The notes under the pieces: generated by a model
What the model was told of the DNA's origin: nothing
Seen by the model: the letters and a program-made list of their open reading frames with translations, nothing else
Database searches by the model: none
Assembly (NCBI RefSeq): GCF_016598485.1
Contig: NZ_JAEMUW010000015.1
Coordinates: 124,001-188,000 of the forward strand
Origin: Micromonospora coerulea
Lineage (GTDB): Bacteria > Actinomycetota > Actinomycetes > Mycobacteriales > Micromonosporaceae
Length of the DNA: 64,000 nucleotides
Direction: 5' to 3'
In this document: positions 17,272 through 26,727 of the stretch, one piece after another
Layout of the letters: the number at the start of each line of letters is the position of its first letter
Position numbering within the stretch: the stretch's first letter is position 1
Position numbers and translations under genes: made by a program

Positions 17272-18204
17272 TCACCTGGGGTAGCCGAGTTCGGTCAGCA
17301 GCGGCTCCGCCTGGGCCAGGACGTCGGCGAGGTCGGTCTCGCTCAGCCGGGCCTGCCACCGGCCGACCGAGCCGGGGCGGGCCTGGCCGAACCGGGCGTG
17401 CAGGGCCTCCCGGCCCGCCGGGTCGCCGACCTCCAGGAAGTCGGCGACCACCTCGGCCGCCTCGGCGGGCCGGGTGACGATGTCCTCGTAGCGCAGGTGA
17501 CGCACCCGCTCGGCGGGCAGCTCGGCGAGCTGGGCCAGGGCGCTGCTGGTGAACCGGCGCCACATCCAGGCCGACCGGGCCAGGTCGGAGACCCGGCTGA
17601 ACTCCTCCCGCCGCTCCGGCTCGACCCAGAACCGCGGTGCCGCGCCCCACGGGGTGCCTCCCCGGCCGCTCTGCCCGCTGCCGGTCGACGCGGCGTTGAG
17701 CCACGGCTGCTCGGCGTGCGACACCGCAACGTCCCGGCCGTCCCGGTAGACGTGCAGGAACACCGCGTCGGGAAAGACCTCGGTCAGGAACGGCACGATG
17801 AAGCAGTTCTCCGGGTCCTTCTCGGCGAACCGCAGCCCGCCGTGGCCGGAGGCGGCGAGCAGCGCGCCGTAGTAGCCACGGAAGTAGCGGGCCGCCCGCT
17901 GCGGGGTCCAGCTGCCCTCGTACACGCAGCGGGCCACCGCCTTGGTCAGCCGCGGCTCGAAGTGGTACGACACCTCCGGCAGCGCCCCCACGCAACTGCC
18001 CAGGAAGGTGGTGCCGGAGCGCGGCGCGCCGAGGATGAAGATCGGCCGCTCGACCTTGAGGCTCAGCTTCCGGCCGGCGGCCGGCACCGGACGCTCCAAC
18101 TCCCGGCGTTCCTTCCGGTCCGCCACCAGACCGACGGCGGCGAGTTTCGCGGCCTTCACGGCGGAGAGGCCGGTGTGCGGGGCGAGGGGCGTGCTGCTGG
18201 TCAT
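17272..18204 (-). CDS. Sulfotransferase (PAPS-dependent type)
   Basis: 310-aa cytoplasmic sulfotransferase. The PAPS-binding 5'-phosphosulfate loop is FILGAPRSGTTFLG (about residues 56-69). The 3'-phosphate region is VFLHVYRDGRDVAVSHAEQPW and the late segment VRHLRYEDIVTRP is standard. Predicted acceptor is a hydroxyl on the exopolysaccharide repeat unit or a lipid intermediate. It follows the flippase after 28 bases and precedes a strong terminator, so it is probably the last gene of the long operon. One of three sulfotransferases in the region. Confidence 0.92.
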   Translation of the reverse strand: MTSSTPLAPHTGLSAVKAAKLAAVGLVADRKERRELERPVPAAGRKLSLKVERPIFILGAPRSGTTFLGSCVGALPEVSYHFEPRLTKAVARCVYEGSWTPQRAARYFRGYYGALLAASGHGGLRFAEKDPENCFIVPFLTEVFPDAVFLHVYRDGRDVAVSHAEQPWLNAASTGSGQSGRGGTPWGAAPRFWVEPERREEFSRVSDLARSAWMWRRFTSSALAQLAELPAERVRHLRYEDIVTRPAEAAEVVADFLEVGDPAGREALHARFGQARPGSVGRWQARLSETDLADVLAQAEPLLTELGYPR

Positions 18205-18232
18205 CGGTGTCCCATCGGTGCGCAGGGGCAGG

Positions 18233-19828
18233 TCACGACTGTGCGGCGGGCGCCGGACCGGAGCGGTTCCGGCTCCGGCGCAGCGCGCGGAGCGCGTCGA
18301 GGTGCAGGGTGGCCCGCCAGTGCCAGGCGCCGGCCAGGTACGCGGCCGCGCCGACCGCCGTCACCAGGGCGAGCACCGGCGCCGCCGCGCCGAGCAGGCT
18401 GGCCAGCCCGAGCGGCAGTCCGAACGCGGCCGTGGCGAGGGCCATCGCGGCGCGGGTGCCCCGCCCGAACGGGTGCAGCCGCAGCGACCACCAGAGCTGG
18501 GCCAGCGGTATCAGGTTGGTGAGCAGGATGGACGCGGTCCAGGCCAGGGCGGCGCCGACGATGCCGTACACCGGGATGAGCGCGACGTTGGCGACCACGT
18601 TGACCGCGGTGCCGGCCATCGCGTTGTAGAAGGTCCAGGCGGTCCGGCCGGCCATGTTGAGCACCATGTCGACCATGCCGCAGCCGGTCGCCACCAGCAT
18701 GGTCAGCGCGAGCAGCACCACCACCCGCCGGCCGGCGCCGTAGCCGGCGCCGAACAGCGCCAGCATCGGCCCCGCGAACGCGGCGAAGACCAGGTACGCC
18801 GGCCAGGACAGCAGCACCAGCCAGCCGGTCGCGGCCTGGTAGAGCTGCCGCGCCTCGGCCTTGTCGTCGCGGGCGAAGGCGGCGGCCATCCGGTGCTGCA
18901 CCGAGCCGGCCAGCGCCACGCTGGAGAGCTGGCCCAGCGCGAGGAACCGCGTCGCCGCCGTGTAGACCGCCGCGTCGGCCGGCCCGCGCAGCGCGCTGAG
19001 CAGCACGATGTCGAGCCGCTGCACGATGATGGCGGCCAGGCTGCTCAGCGCCCGCGGCCCGGTGAACCGCCAGAACGGTCCGGCCAGCTCGCCCGCCGGC
19101 ACCGGCCGGGCGACCTCGCGTTCGGCGCGGCGGACCAGCCGGCCGAGCCAGGCCAGCGCGACGGCGGCGGCCAGCAGGTAGGGAACCGCCCAGGCCAGCG
19201 GCAGCGCGCTGGTGGCGGAGAGGCCGAGCCAGGCGGCCACGGCGACCGCGACGAACTGGACCAGGGTGCGGCCGAGCCGTTCCACGGTGAGCAGCGGGCG
19301 CATCTGGCCGAAGCCCCGGCAGGCGGCGAGCGCGTAGTCGGTGAGCGCCGCCAGCGGCACGAAGGCCAGCAGGATGCGCAGCGCGGTGACCGCGCCCGGG
19401 CCCGCCTCCGGCATGGTCAGCCGGGCCAGTGCCGGCGCGGCCAGCCAGCCGACCAGGGCGAGCAGCGCCCCGACGGCCAGCACCGGGAGCAGCCCGGCCA
19501 GGATCGTGCCGCGGATCCGGTCACGCTGGTCGAGGGCCCGGTACCGGCTGACGAAGTAGACCGTGCCCACGTCGGTGCCGAGCCGGGCCGCCGACGACGC
19601 GATCATGAAGGCGCTGGCGGCGGCGAAGAACATGCCGGCCTCGCGGACCGACCAGCCCCGGGTGATGACGATGTTCAGGCCGAAGCCGGCCACCGCCGCG
19701 ACGCCGACCCCGACCAGGTTGGCAAAGCCCTGCCGGGCCGCGCCCCCCAGGCCGGCGCCCGCCGCCGGGGCCGGGCCGACCGCGGGAACCGTCGCCGTCG
19801 CCCCGTCGCCCGGGTCCGTCCGGGTCAC
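18233..19828 (-). CDS. Polysaccharide flippase (Wzx/MATE-like)
   Basis: 531-aa membrane protein with about 12-14 helices of the polysaccharide transporter superfamily; it would flip lipid-linked repeat units across the membrane. Typical elements are ARQGFANLVGVGVAA at the start, DVGTVYFVSRYRALDQ after helix 2 and the NVVANVALIPVYGIVGAALA segment. GTG 19828 overlaps the upstream sulfotransferase stop (GTGA). Family members export O-antigen, capsule or EPS units in Wzx/Wzy systems, which fits the polymerase and chain-length genes upstream in the same operon. Confidence 0.92.
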   Translation of the reverse strand: MTRTDPGDGATATVPAVGPAPAAGAGLGGAARQGFANLVGVGVAAVAGFGLNIVITRGWSVREAGMFFAAASAFMIASSAARLGTDVGTVYFVSRYRALDQRDRIRGTILAGLLPVLAVGALLALVGWLAAPALARLTMPEAGPGAVTALRILLAFVPLAALTDYALAACRGFGQMRPLLTVERLGRTLVQFVAVAVAAWLGLSATSALPLAWAVPYLLAAAVALAWLGRLVRRAEREVARPVPAGELAGPFWRFTGPRALSSLAAIIVQRLDIVLLSALRGPADAAVYTAATRFLALGQLSSVALAGSVQHRMAAAFARDDKAEARQLYQAATGWLVLLSWPAYLVFAAFAGPMLALFGAGYGAGRRVVVLLALTMLVATGCGMVDMVLNMAGRTAWTFYNAMAGTAVNVVANVALIPVYGIVGAALAWTASILLTNLIPLAQLWWSLRLHPFGRGTRAAMALATAAFGLPLGLASLLGAAAPVLALVTAVGAAAYLAGAWHWRATLHLDALRALRRSRNRSGPAPAAQS

Positions 19829-20688
19829 CGCCGCCACGACGGCACGCGTCCCCACCAGGAGGCCAGCCGTTCGTCGTACGGGGCGAAGTGCTCCTCCAGC
19901 CGGGCCCGCAGCTCCGCCGACATGGGCGAGCGGGAGCGCGAGTTGTGCTTGCCGAAGGCGATGTCCGCCCAGTGCGGCAGGCCGAGGAAGTCGCAGACCG
20001 CGTCGAACGCCGGCCGCGGGTCGGCGAAGAAGTCGTCGCTGTCGATCACGTGCAGCCGATCCCGGCCGACCAGCGACTCCAGCCGCTCCAGCTGCTCGAT
20101 GTACCGCCCCCGGGCCAGGTACGCGTTGTGCTGGAGGTGGTGGCTCAGGTACGCCGGGTCGGCGGTCATCCGCTCCCGCTCGCCGGCGGTCCGCTCCTCC
20201 TCCAGCTCCAGTGCCCGTTCGAACGACGACTCGGTCTCGTAGCCCCGGGCCAGCTCGTGCGAGTGCGCCGAGTACGCCCGCTCCACCGGGTCGCGCAGCA
20301 GCACCAGCAGCCGCACCCCGGGCAGGTCCTTGGCGATCCGTGCCCCGGCCAGCGGGTGGAACATGTAGAACGGGCTCGACTCGCCGGTGATCCCCCGGAC
20401 GCCGACCTGCCCCCGGACCGCCGCCGCCTTCGCGGTGGTGGGGAAGTGCCCGAGGTACCAGTTCATCCCCCGGTGGTAGTCGGTGTCGAAGTAGTGCACG
20501 CCCTTGTGGTACGCCGGCGGCAGCACCGCGGGGTGCTGGGAGAGCGTCTTGAACAGCGAGGTGGTGCCGCAGCGCTGCGCCCCCACGATCAGGAATCCGG
20601 GCGTCATCCGGGATCCGGCGGTCAGCCGACCGACCGTCCGGCTCACCGACTTCACCGCGCGGAGCGCCTGCTCCTTGGCCACCGTCAC
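19825..20688 (-). CDS. Sulfotransferase (heparan-sulfate N-deacetylase/sulfotransferase-like)
   Basis: 287-aa sulfotransferase. The PAPS loop is FLIVGAQRCGTTSLFKTL, followed by KGVHYFDTDYHRG and GESSPFYMF, an order typical of the Sulfotransfer_1/heparan-type group. The 3'-phosphate region is LLVLLRDPVERAYSAH. GTG 20688 has GGAG seven bases upstream; an in-frame GTG at 20709 would overlap the previous stop (GTGA) and is an alternative. Its membership in the polymerase-flippase operon strongly suggests that it sulfates the polysaccharide. PAP by-product would be cleared by CysQ at 31435-32319. Confidence 0.93.
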   Translation of the reverse strand: MTVAKEQALRAVKSVSRTVGRLTAGSRMTPGFLIVGAQRCGTTSLFKTLSQHPAVLPPAYHKGVHYFDTDYHRGMNWYLGHFPTTAKAAAVRGQVGVRGITGESSPFYMFHPLAGARIAKDLPGVRLLVLLRDPVERAYSAHSHELARGYETESSFERALELEEERTAGERERMTADPAYLSHHLQHNAYLARGRYIEQLERLESLVGRDRLHVIDSDDFFADPRPAFDAVCDFLGLPHWADIAFGKHNSRSRSPMSAELRARLEEHFAPYDERLASWWGRVPSWRR

Positions 20689-20705
20689 GTCCCCACTCCT
20701 CACTC

Positions 20706-21923
20706 TCACCGGGCCCGACGGGCCAGGTGCTCCTCGACGGCCGGCAGCAGCCAGGCGTCGACGTGCCCCAGTCGGGCACCCGCCTCCGCCTGCCGGTCCC
20801 GCAGATAGCGCGCGGCCAGCTCCACCAGGTACAGCACGGCGACCAGGTCGGCGTCCCGGCCGTCCTGGTTGAACGGCGCCAGCGTGCCCGCCGCGCCCTC
20901 GATCAACGCCCGGGCCGCCGCCGTCGGTTCCACGCCGTCGTGGCCGATGGCGGTCTGCACCGCGCGGTGCAGCGCGTCGTAGCCCGCCGGCACGTCGCCT
21001 TCGAACCGTTCCCAGTCCCACACCAGCACCCGGCCGTCGGCGAGCGCGGCGCTGTTGCCGCCGTTCCAGTCGCCGTGCCAGGCGCCGAAGGCCACCGTCG
21101 GGTCGGCGTCCGCGACGCTCTTCAGCACCGCGTGCAGCCGTCCGGCCTCCGGCCGCGCGCCCAGGTCGTCGATCGCCTCGGCCAGCCGGGCCGCGTGCCC
21201 GCTCCCGGCGTACGACCGCCGCCGTACCCCGAGACAGCCGGCCACCGCCACCATCGCCGCCCGCTCCGCCGCCTCGGCGGCGGCCGGATCGGCCCGGGGC
21301 AGCCGCACCGGCAGTGCCTCCTGCACCAGCAGCGCGTGCCCGTGCCAGTCGCCGTGGTGCAGCACGCCGGCCACGGTCACCGGGCCCAGCGGCAGGTCGG
21401 CGAGCCGGCGCAGCGCGGCGGCCTCGACGTCGACCAGGGTCCGGGTGAGCGGGTCGACGCCCAGCTTCGCGTACCCGAGCGCCCGGCCGTCCGGGTCGAG
21501 CAGTTGCAGCACCGGCTTGCGGTTCGCCCGGGCCGGCCCGATGTGCATGCTGACCAGCGCCGGGGCGGCCAGCACCTCGGCCAGGTGCGCGTCGAGCGTG
21601 CCGCCGGCCGCGTCCTCCACCACCAACCGGTCGCGGAACACCAGCGGCCCCAGCCCGAGCCGGAACGCGGTGGCCAGCCCCTGCCGGACCAGCTTCGCCT
21701 TCCGGCCGACCGCCTCGGTGGAGTGCCGGACGGCGCTCGCCGCGGCCCGGGGCGACCCGGTGGGCACCAGCAGCCGCGGCCGGGCCGCCGACGGCACCAC
21801 CACCCAGCCGCCCCGCCCGCCCCGGCTCAGCGCCGGTTCGGCCGGCGCGGGCCAGATCAGCCCGGCCAGCTCACCGAGGTACGCGGACCGGCCGTCGCCG
21901 TCCGGGGGAACACGGAACACCAT
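20706..21923 (-). CDS. Aminoglycoside-phosphotransferase-fold kinase
   Basis: 405-aa soluble protein with a C-terminal kinase-like domain. The catalytic loop AWHGDWNGGN (Asp and metal-binding Asn) and the following VWDWERFEGD (second metal Asp) are intact, so phosphotransfer is likely. The N-terminal 120 residues are not recognised. Members of this fold phosphorylate small molecules such as sugars, choline or antibiotics. Here it is coupled by ATGA overlap to the polymerase upstream, so a sugar or a polysaccharide decoration is the most likely substrate. Confidence 0.82.
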   Translation of the reverse strand: MVFRVPPDGDGRSAYLGELAGLIWPAPAEPALSRGGRGGWVVVPSAARPRLLVPTGSPRAAASAVRHSTEAVGRKAKLVRQGLATAFRLGLGPLVFRDRLVVEDAAGGTLDAHLAEVLAAPALVSMHIGPARANRKPVLQLLDPDGRALGYAKLGVDPLTRTLVDVEAAALRRLADLPLGPVTVAGVLHHGDWHGHALLVQEALPVRLPRADPAAAEAAERAAMVAVAGCLGVRRRSYAGSGHAARLAEAIDDLGARPEAGRLHAVLKSVADADPTVAFGAWHGDWNGGNSAALADGRVLVWDWERFEGDVPAGYDALHRAVQTAIGHDGVEPTAAARALIEGAAGTLAPFNQDGRDADLVAVLYLVELAARYLRDRQAEAGARLGHVDAWLLPAVEEHLARRAR

Positions 21924-23410
21924 CAGCGGTCACCGGCTGCTTCGATTCGGGCCCGCAACCCGCCCACGGTGCTCCTGGGCGGCGCCGGCGCGACGGCCCG
22001 GCGCAGCCGGTCGTTGCGGGCGAGCAGGGCGACCGAGATCAGGCCGTAGGCGAGGGTGGCTTCCATTGCCCCGTAGGTGAACTGGAAGAAGAGCATCAGG
22101 ATCAACACCAGGCTGCCAGCGATGCCGATCGCGCTGTGGTCGTGCCGGAACCGCCAGAGGCTGTAGAGGAAGAAGGCGCTGTAGCAGAACGCGCCGACGT
22201 ACCCCTGGCCGACGAGCAGGGCCCAGAGCTGGCCGTTGCTGCCCAGCTCCCGGTTGCCGCACTGCTTGCAGTCGTCGGACTTGCCGATCGCGATCGACCG
22301 GTTGCTGCCGATCAGCGCCCGGTTGCCGCCGTACCCGAGGACGGGCGAGTGGTTCGCCGCGCTGACCGCGCCCTCCGAGAGGGTGGTCCGGATGTCGTCG
22401 CTGTGGCCGTTCTGCAGGCGTTCGTCGAAGGTCTTGCCGAGCGGGGTGGCGATGATCAGGATGCCGATCATCCCGACCGCGAGGGCCAGCCCGCCGAGCA
22501 CCGCCATCCGGCCGCGCAGCGCCAGCCGGATCGCCACGTAGACGGCGGAGATGCCCAGGCCGATCCAGAGCCCTCGGTTGAGCGAGTAGATGATCGGGAA
22601 GATCGCCGCCAGCGCGATCGCGATGCCCAGCAACCGGCGCACCGGCCGGCCCAGCACCACCCAGCCGACCAGCAGCCAGATCAGCAGGATCGCGGTGTTC
22701 TCGCCCCACGAGTTGGTGTATTCGAACGGGGCCGAGGGCCGCGGCGAGCTGGCCTCGCCCTCCAGCACCTGCTGGACCTGGGCGAACTCCACGTCCATCA
22801 GCGAGGCGACGAAGGGCTGGCTGGCGATGGAGTCCGGCAGCACGAAGCGCAGCGGCGCGACGAAGCTGAAGGTGGGGAAGAGCGAGCCGAGGTACCCGCC
22901 GATCACCACGACGACGGCCATGAAGCCGAAGAGCCGGACCACTCGCCGCTGGGGCAGCTCCCGTTCGCGCAGGTTGAGCACGTAGAGCATGACCACGGTC
23001 ATGGCGAGGAAGTTGGCGAGCCGGATGGCCCAGCCGATGTAGCGGCCGCCGCCCGTCGGGGCCAGCGTGTTGGGCGCGGCGAGGTCGAGCATCAGCGCCG
23101 AGAGCAGCACCCAGAGCAGCAGCACGAGCCAGATCCCGAACCCGGGCGGCACCCGTACCGGGCCGCGGCGGCGCAGCTGCACCACCATCGGCACCGCCAG
23201 GATCACGAAGATGAACGTGGACACCCCGAGCGCCCACCACAGTGGGTAGAGCACGAAGAGCGCCGTCAACGGCCACCCCGCCGGCAGCCGCAACGACCGG
23301 CCCCGAGGCCGGATCGGCGCCGGCGCGAGCCGGGTGGTGCCGGGCCGGGGAAGATCCCCGCCGACGGGAGCGGAGCCGCGGGCGGTGCGGTGCGGGGTGG
23401 CCGTACTCAT
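21923..23410 (-). CDS. O-antigen ligase/polymerase-family membrane protein (Wzy-like)
   Basis: 495-aa membrane protein with about 11-12 helices and one large external loop (about residues 210-260 and 330-400) as in Wzy/WaaL proteins. The loop segment HSPVLGYGGNRAL is the typical Wzy_C-like signature. It would link repeat units delivered by the flippase into a polymer. ATG 23410 overlaps the upstream TGA (ATGA) and its own stop overlaps the downstream start, so it is embedded in a tightly coupled operon. Ligase activity toward another acceptor cannot be excluded. Confidence 0.9.
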   Translation of the reverse strand: MSTATPHRTARGSAPVGGDLPRPGTTRLAPAPIRPRGRSLRLPAGWPLTALFVLYPLWWALGVSTFIFVILAVPMVVQLRRRGPVRVPPGFGIWLVLLLWVLLSALMLDLAAPNTLAPTGGGRYIGWAIRLANFLAMTVVMLYVLNLRERELPQRRVVRLFGFMAVVVVIGGYLGSLFPTFSFVAPLRFVLPDSIASQPFVASLMDVEFAQVQQVLEGEASSPRPSAPFEYTNSWGENTAILLIWLLVGWVVLGRPVRRLLGIAIALAAIFPIIYSLNRGLWIGLGISAVYVAIRLALRGRMAVLGGLALAVGMIGILIIATPLGKTFDERLQNGHSDDIRTTLSEGAVSAANHSPVLGYGGNRALIGSNRSIAIGKSDDCKQCGNRELGSNGQLWALLVGQGYVGAFCYSAFFLYSLWRFRHDHSAIGIAGSLVLILMLFFQFTYGAMEATLAYGLISVALLARNDRLRRAVAPAPPRSTVGGLRARIEAAGDR

Positions 23411-24411
23411 TTAACGGTGACCTTGGCGCTGGTCGGCGCGTAGATCACCCAGGCGTTGCCGGGCTGCGGGTGCAGCAGGTCGCCGCCCAGGTCGGCGACG
23501 TTGCAGACCAGCTGCTGGCCGGGCTTGCGCCACGTCCCCCGCGCGCTGGACGGGCCGGACACGGCAAGGACGGCGCCCTCGCCGAAGACGGTGGCCGACG
23601 GCAGGGAGCGCGGCGACGGATTGCGGACGTCCAGCGTCCGGTACTCCATGGTCAGCACGATCACCGAGGCGGCGGTGACCGTCGCCGTGCCGACCTTGCC
23701 GACCCAGACCGACTTCTGCTCGTCGTACCGCCAGACCATCGGCGGGCCGCCGGAGACCGCGACGGTCAGCTCCCGGGCCGGGACGAGGTCCCGCCCGGCC
23801 AGCGCGGCGCCGGCGGTGGCGTAGTCGAGGACCGGCGTGGGCGGCTGGCCACCCTTCGGCGCGGCCTTCCAGAGCGCGGCGGTCGAGGTGTAGTCGGAGG
23901 CGAAGACCTTGTCGCCGTCGTCGGCCGGGGTGATCCCGGCGAGCCCGGACTTCTCGAACTGGCTGAGGAAGCCGGTCGGGCCGCCGTCGTAGCCGACGAA
24001 GGGCCGCAGCACGCCCGCCGAGCGGAAGTCCACCGGGCGAATCTCGGTGACCGGACCGATCTTGGTGGCGTCCCGGGACTGGAACACCGCCGTCAGGTGC
24101 AGGGAGTCGGACTCGGCGAACTCGACGTACACCAGATCGGCCGAGCCCAGGCCGGCCGGTGCGGTCGACGGGGTGACCCGGATCGGCACGGCGAGCGCCT
24201 GCCGGGTCGCCACCGGCGCGGCGCTGACCGGCAGGCCGGTCAGGGGCGCCGCAGGCTGACTCGGGGTCGGGCTCGGGGCGGGGGTCGCCGCCGCGGCGCC
24301 CGGGTCGACCACGTCGGTGCCGCCGGCGGGCTGGGGTTCGCTGCACGCCGTGCCGAAGCCGACCACGAGGGCCGGGGCGAGGGCGGCGCGCAGCATCTGC
24401 CGGCGGTTCAC
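23407..24411 (-). CDS. DUF3048 (YerB-like) exported lipoprotein
   Basis: 334-aa protein. The N-terminus NRRQMLRAALAPALVVGFGTAC combines a twin-Arg-like motif, a hydrophobic stretch and a cysteine, so a Tat-exported lipoprotein is plausible though the lipobox (GTAC) is weak. A Pro/Ala linker leads to two DUF3048 halves: ADLVYVEFAESDSLHLTAVF with IGPVTEIRPVD, then VWRYDEQKSVWVG to GTWRKPGQQ. YerB-type proteins are cell-surface proteins of unclear role. GTG 24411 overlaps the chain-length gene's TGA. Its place between polymerase and chain-length genes suggests a role in polymer assembly outside the membrane. Confidence 0.85.
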   Translation of the reverse strand: MNRRQMLRAALAPALVVGFGTACSEPQPAGGTDVVDPGAAAATPAPSPTPSQPAAPLTGLPVSAAPVATRQALAVPIRVTPSTAPAGLGSADLVYVEFAESDSLHLTAVFQSRDATKIGPVTEIRPVDFRSAGVLRPFVGYDGGPTGFLSQFEKSGLAGITPADDGDKVFASDYTSTAALWKAAPKGGQPPTPVLDYATAGAALAGRDLVPARELTVAVSGGPPMVWRYDEQKSVWVGKVGTATVTAASVIVLTMEYRTLDVRNPSPRSLPSATVFGEGAVLAVSGPSSARGTWRKPGQQLVCNVADLGGDLLHPQPGNAWVIYAPTSAKVTVK

Positions 24412-26228
24412 CCCAGGTCCTCGCCGGAGTCGAGGGCGTAGCTGCTCCGGGTCGGGCCGTCGGTGCCCGCGCCGTCGCCCCGCGACCGGTAGGTGCTGCC
24501 GAGCCCGGTGCCGGTCATCGGCAGCGGACCGGCCGGCTTGGCCGAACCGGAGGCGCCCCCCGGGGTCGCGGTGCCGGCGGAGGCGCCCGACGGCGACGGC
24601 TTCATCCGGGGCAGCACCATGGTCGACTCCACCGACGGTGCACCGGCGGTCGGGCCGAGGGGCGGCCGGGGCTTGGGCCGGTTGGCCGGGGCGGCCGGCT
24701 TGCTCGGCGCGGCGCCGCCCGCCGGGGCGGGCAGCCGGGGGACGAGCACGGCACCGATCACCGGGGCGTCGACCTGCTCGAACTGGCGCAGCGCGGCGGT
24801 CAGCTCGCCGCTGTGGGTCCGGCCGGCCTCGGCCACCATGATCACCGCGTCGACGTACCGGCCCAGCGCCTGCGCCTCGACCGCGAGGGTCGGCTGGGCC
24901 GTCTCGATCAGCACGTGGTCGAAGCGGGCGGACAGCTCGTTGAGGATCTCCAGCAGCGCGGCCACCGGCAGCTCGATGTCCGCGTCGAGGTCGCCGGGGA
25001 CCAGCACCCGGAGCTGGCCCAGCCCCGGGACCGGGGCCAGCGCCTTCAGCGCCGGGACGTCCCGGCGGAGAACCGCGGCCAGGCTGTGCCGGCCCTCGGC
25101 GACCCCGGTGATCGCGGTCAGGGCCGAGTCCGGCTTGGTGGTGATCAGGGCGACCTGCTGGCCGGTGCGGGCGTACGCGGCGGCCAGGTTCGCGGCGACG
25201 AACCCGGCGGCGGTGCCGGCCGAGCCGTCGCAGAGCAGGAGCTGACGGCCCCGGCCGGCCTCGGCGGGTTGGGGCACGGCGGAGAGCAGCACGTTGCGCA
25301 GCCGGCCCAGCTCGCGGGAGACCTTGTGGGTCGCCGGCAGCAACGCCAGCGTGGAGATCCGCGGCGCAACCTCCAGCAGCAGCGGCAGCCCGACCCGGTC
25401 GGTGATGTCCCGGCCCCGGCGGACCCGGGTGTCGAGCCGGTCCAGCAGCAGCGCGAGCACGATGCCCAGCAGCAGGCCGGCACCCATCCCGCTGGCCAGG
25501 TTCAGGGTCCGGTTCGGCGAGCTGGGGCTGCTCGGCAGCCGGGCGTCGGAGATGATCTCGCCCGGGTCGGTGTCGGTGGAGAGCAGCGGGCTGAGCCGGT
25601 TGTTCAGCGAGGCGAGCTGGTTGGTCAGCACGCTCCGGTCGGCCTCGGCCCGCTCCCGGTCGACCGAGTTGGCCGGCGCCGCCGCGATCCGCCCGGCGAC
25701 CGCGGTCAGCTGCTTGGTGACGTCCGCCTTCTGCTGATTCAGCGAGGCGATCTCGTTGTCCAGGGTCTTCTGAGCGGTGGCCTTGCGCAGGTCGAGGTAC
25801 GCCTGCGCGAAGGCGTGCGACCCGGCCTGGGCCTGGGCGGGGCTGTCCGCCTCGTACGCCACCTGGAGGACCTGGCTGTTCGGCGGCACGGTGACCGTCG
25901 CCGACTGGAGCAGCTGGTCCGGCGCCGTGGTGCTCTTCATCAGGGTGCGCGCCTTGTCGGCGACGACGAGCGAGCGGACCACCTGCGCCTCGGTGTCGAG
26001 GTTCACCTTGGCGTTCGGGTTGCTGTCCGAGCCGGTTCCCATCGGGCGTACCAGCAGTGACGTGGTCGACGTGTACCGCGCGTGCTGGAGCTGGCTCACC
26101 GCCAGCCCGCCGGCCGTGCCCAGGACCGCCGCCAGGAGCAGGATCCACCAGCGGCGGCGGAGCCAGCCCAGGTAGGCCATCAGGACGGGTCCGTCCGAGT
26201 CGCTCTCGGCCAGGTGGGGTGAGGGCAT
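24408..26228 (-). CDS. Wzz/BY-kinase-like chain-length protein with degenerate ATPase
   Basis: 606-aa polysaccharide co-polymerase. It has the Wzz layout: TM1 about residues 27-44, an extracellular coiled-coil region (about 80-220), TM2 about 246-263 and a cytoplasmic BY-kinase fold. The Walker A position reads CDGSAGTAAGFVAANLA (333-349), with no GK[S/T], and the expected Walker A' Asp is replaced by TTKPDSA. The tail is Pro/Ser/Gly-rich with only two tyrosines. It probably sets chain length without kinase activity. ATG 26228 is the first start before the fold; GGGAG lies a little far upstream (about 13 bases). Confidence 0.88.
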   Translation of the reverse strand: MPSPHLAESDSDGPVLMAYLGWLRRRWWILLLAAVLGTAGGLAVSQLQHARYTSTTSLLVRPMGTGSDSNPNAKVNLDTEAQVVRSLVVADKARTLMKSTTAPDQLLQSATVTVPPNSQVLQVAYEADSPAQAQAGSHAFAQAYLDLRKATAQKTLDNEIASLNQQKADVTKQLTAVAGRIAAAPANSVDRERAEADRSVLTNQLASLNNRLSPLLSTDTDPGEIISDARLPSSPSSPNRTLNLASGMGAGLLLGIVLALLLDRLDTRVRRGRDITDRVGLPLLLEVAPRISTLALLPATHKVSRELGRLRNVLLSAVPQPAEAGRGRQLLLCDGSAGTAAGFVAANLAAAYARTGQQVALITTKPDSALTAITGVAEGRHSLAAVLRRDVPALKALAPVPGLGQLRVLVPGDLDADIELPVAALLEILNELSARFDHVLIETAQPTLAVEAQALGRYVDAVIMVAEAGRTHSGELTAALRQFEQVDAPVIGAVLVPRLPAPAGGAAPSKPAAPANRPKPRPPLGPTAGAPSVESTMVLPRMKPSPSGASAGTATPGGASGSAKPAGPLPMTGTGLGSTYRSRGDGAGTDGPTRSSYALDSGEDLG

Positions 26229-26727
26229 CAGAGTCTGTCGCTCCCTTTCGACCGAGCCGGGCAGTCCACGGCGCAGCTGGACCGGACCGTGGCTTTGAGT
26301 GTCCCCGATCCGAACGATGAGGGAAAGTCTGCTCCCGTTCCGGTAAGCATGCCCAGGTGTAGGCGACCCGCGTAGATGTGGCCGACCCCGCCTGACCATT
26401 CGGCGGGGTTCCGCTCTCCCCGCCGCCCTGCCCCGGTCCCGGCGTCCACGTCGACACCTCGGCCCGGGGCCGGTGACCGAATCCTGACACACTCCCGACC
26501 CGTTTGGGTGCGGCGGCCCCGAGCCCTGCCGACCTCGCCTGCCGCCGGGCCGGTCAGCGGCGGTCGGAGCCGGCGGGCCTGGTCCGGTGGACGCGGGCCG
26601 ACCGGTGGCGGCGGATCGGTCCAACGGCCACTTCAGTTGTCCACCCCCGCGCCGATAGGTTGTCATGGCGCGGCCGGGGGTCATTCACGAAAATCCGGGC
26701 GCGATCGCACCGGACGGGGGAGGAACG
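26229..26727. other. Divergent intergenic region of the polysaccharide operons
   Basis: About 500 bases between the two divergent operons. It holds an 8-bp perfect inverted repeat ACCCCGCC-N9-GGCGGGGT (26385-26409), a TTGTCCACC DnaA-box-like 9-mer (26638-26646) and a TAGGTT hexamer (26656-26661) that could start the rightward operon. No gene is supported here, and no clear leftward -10 was found. Confidence 0.45.
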
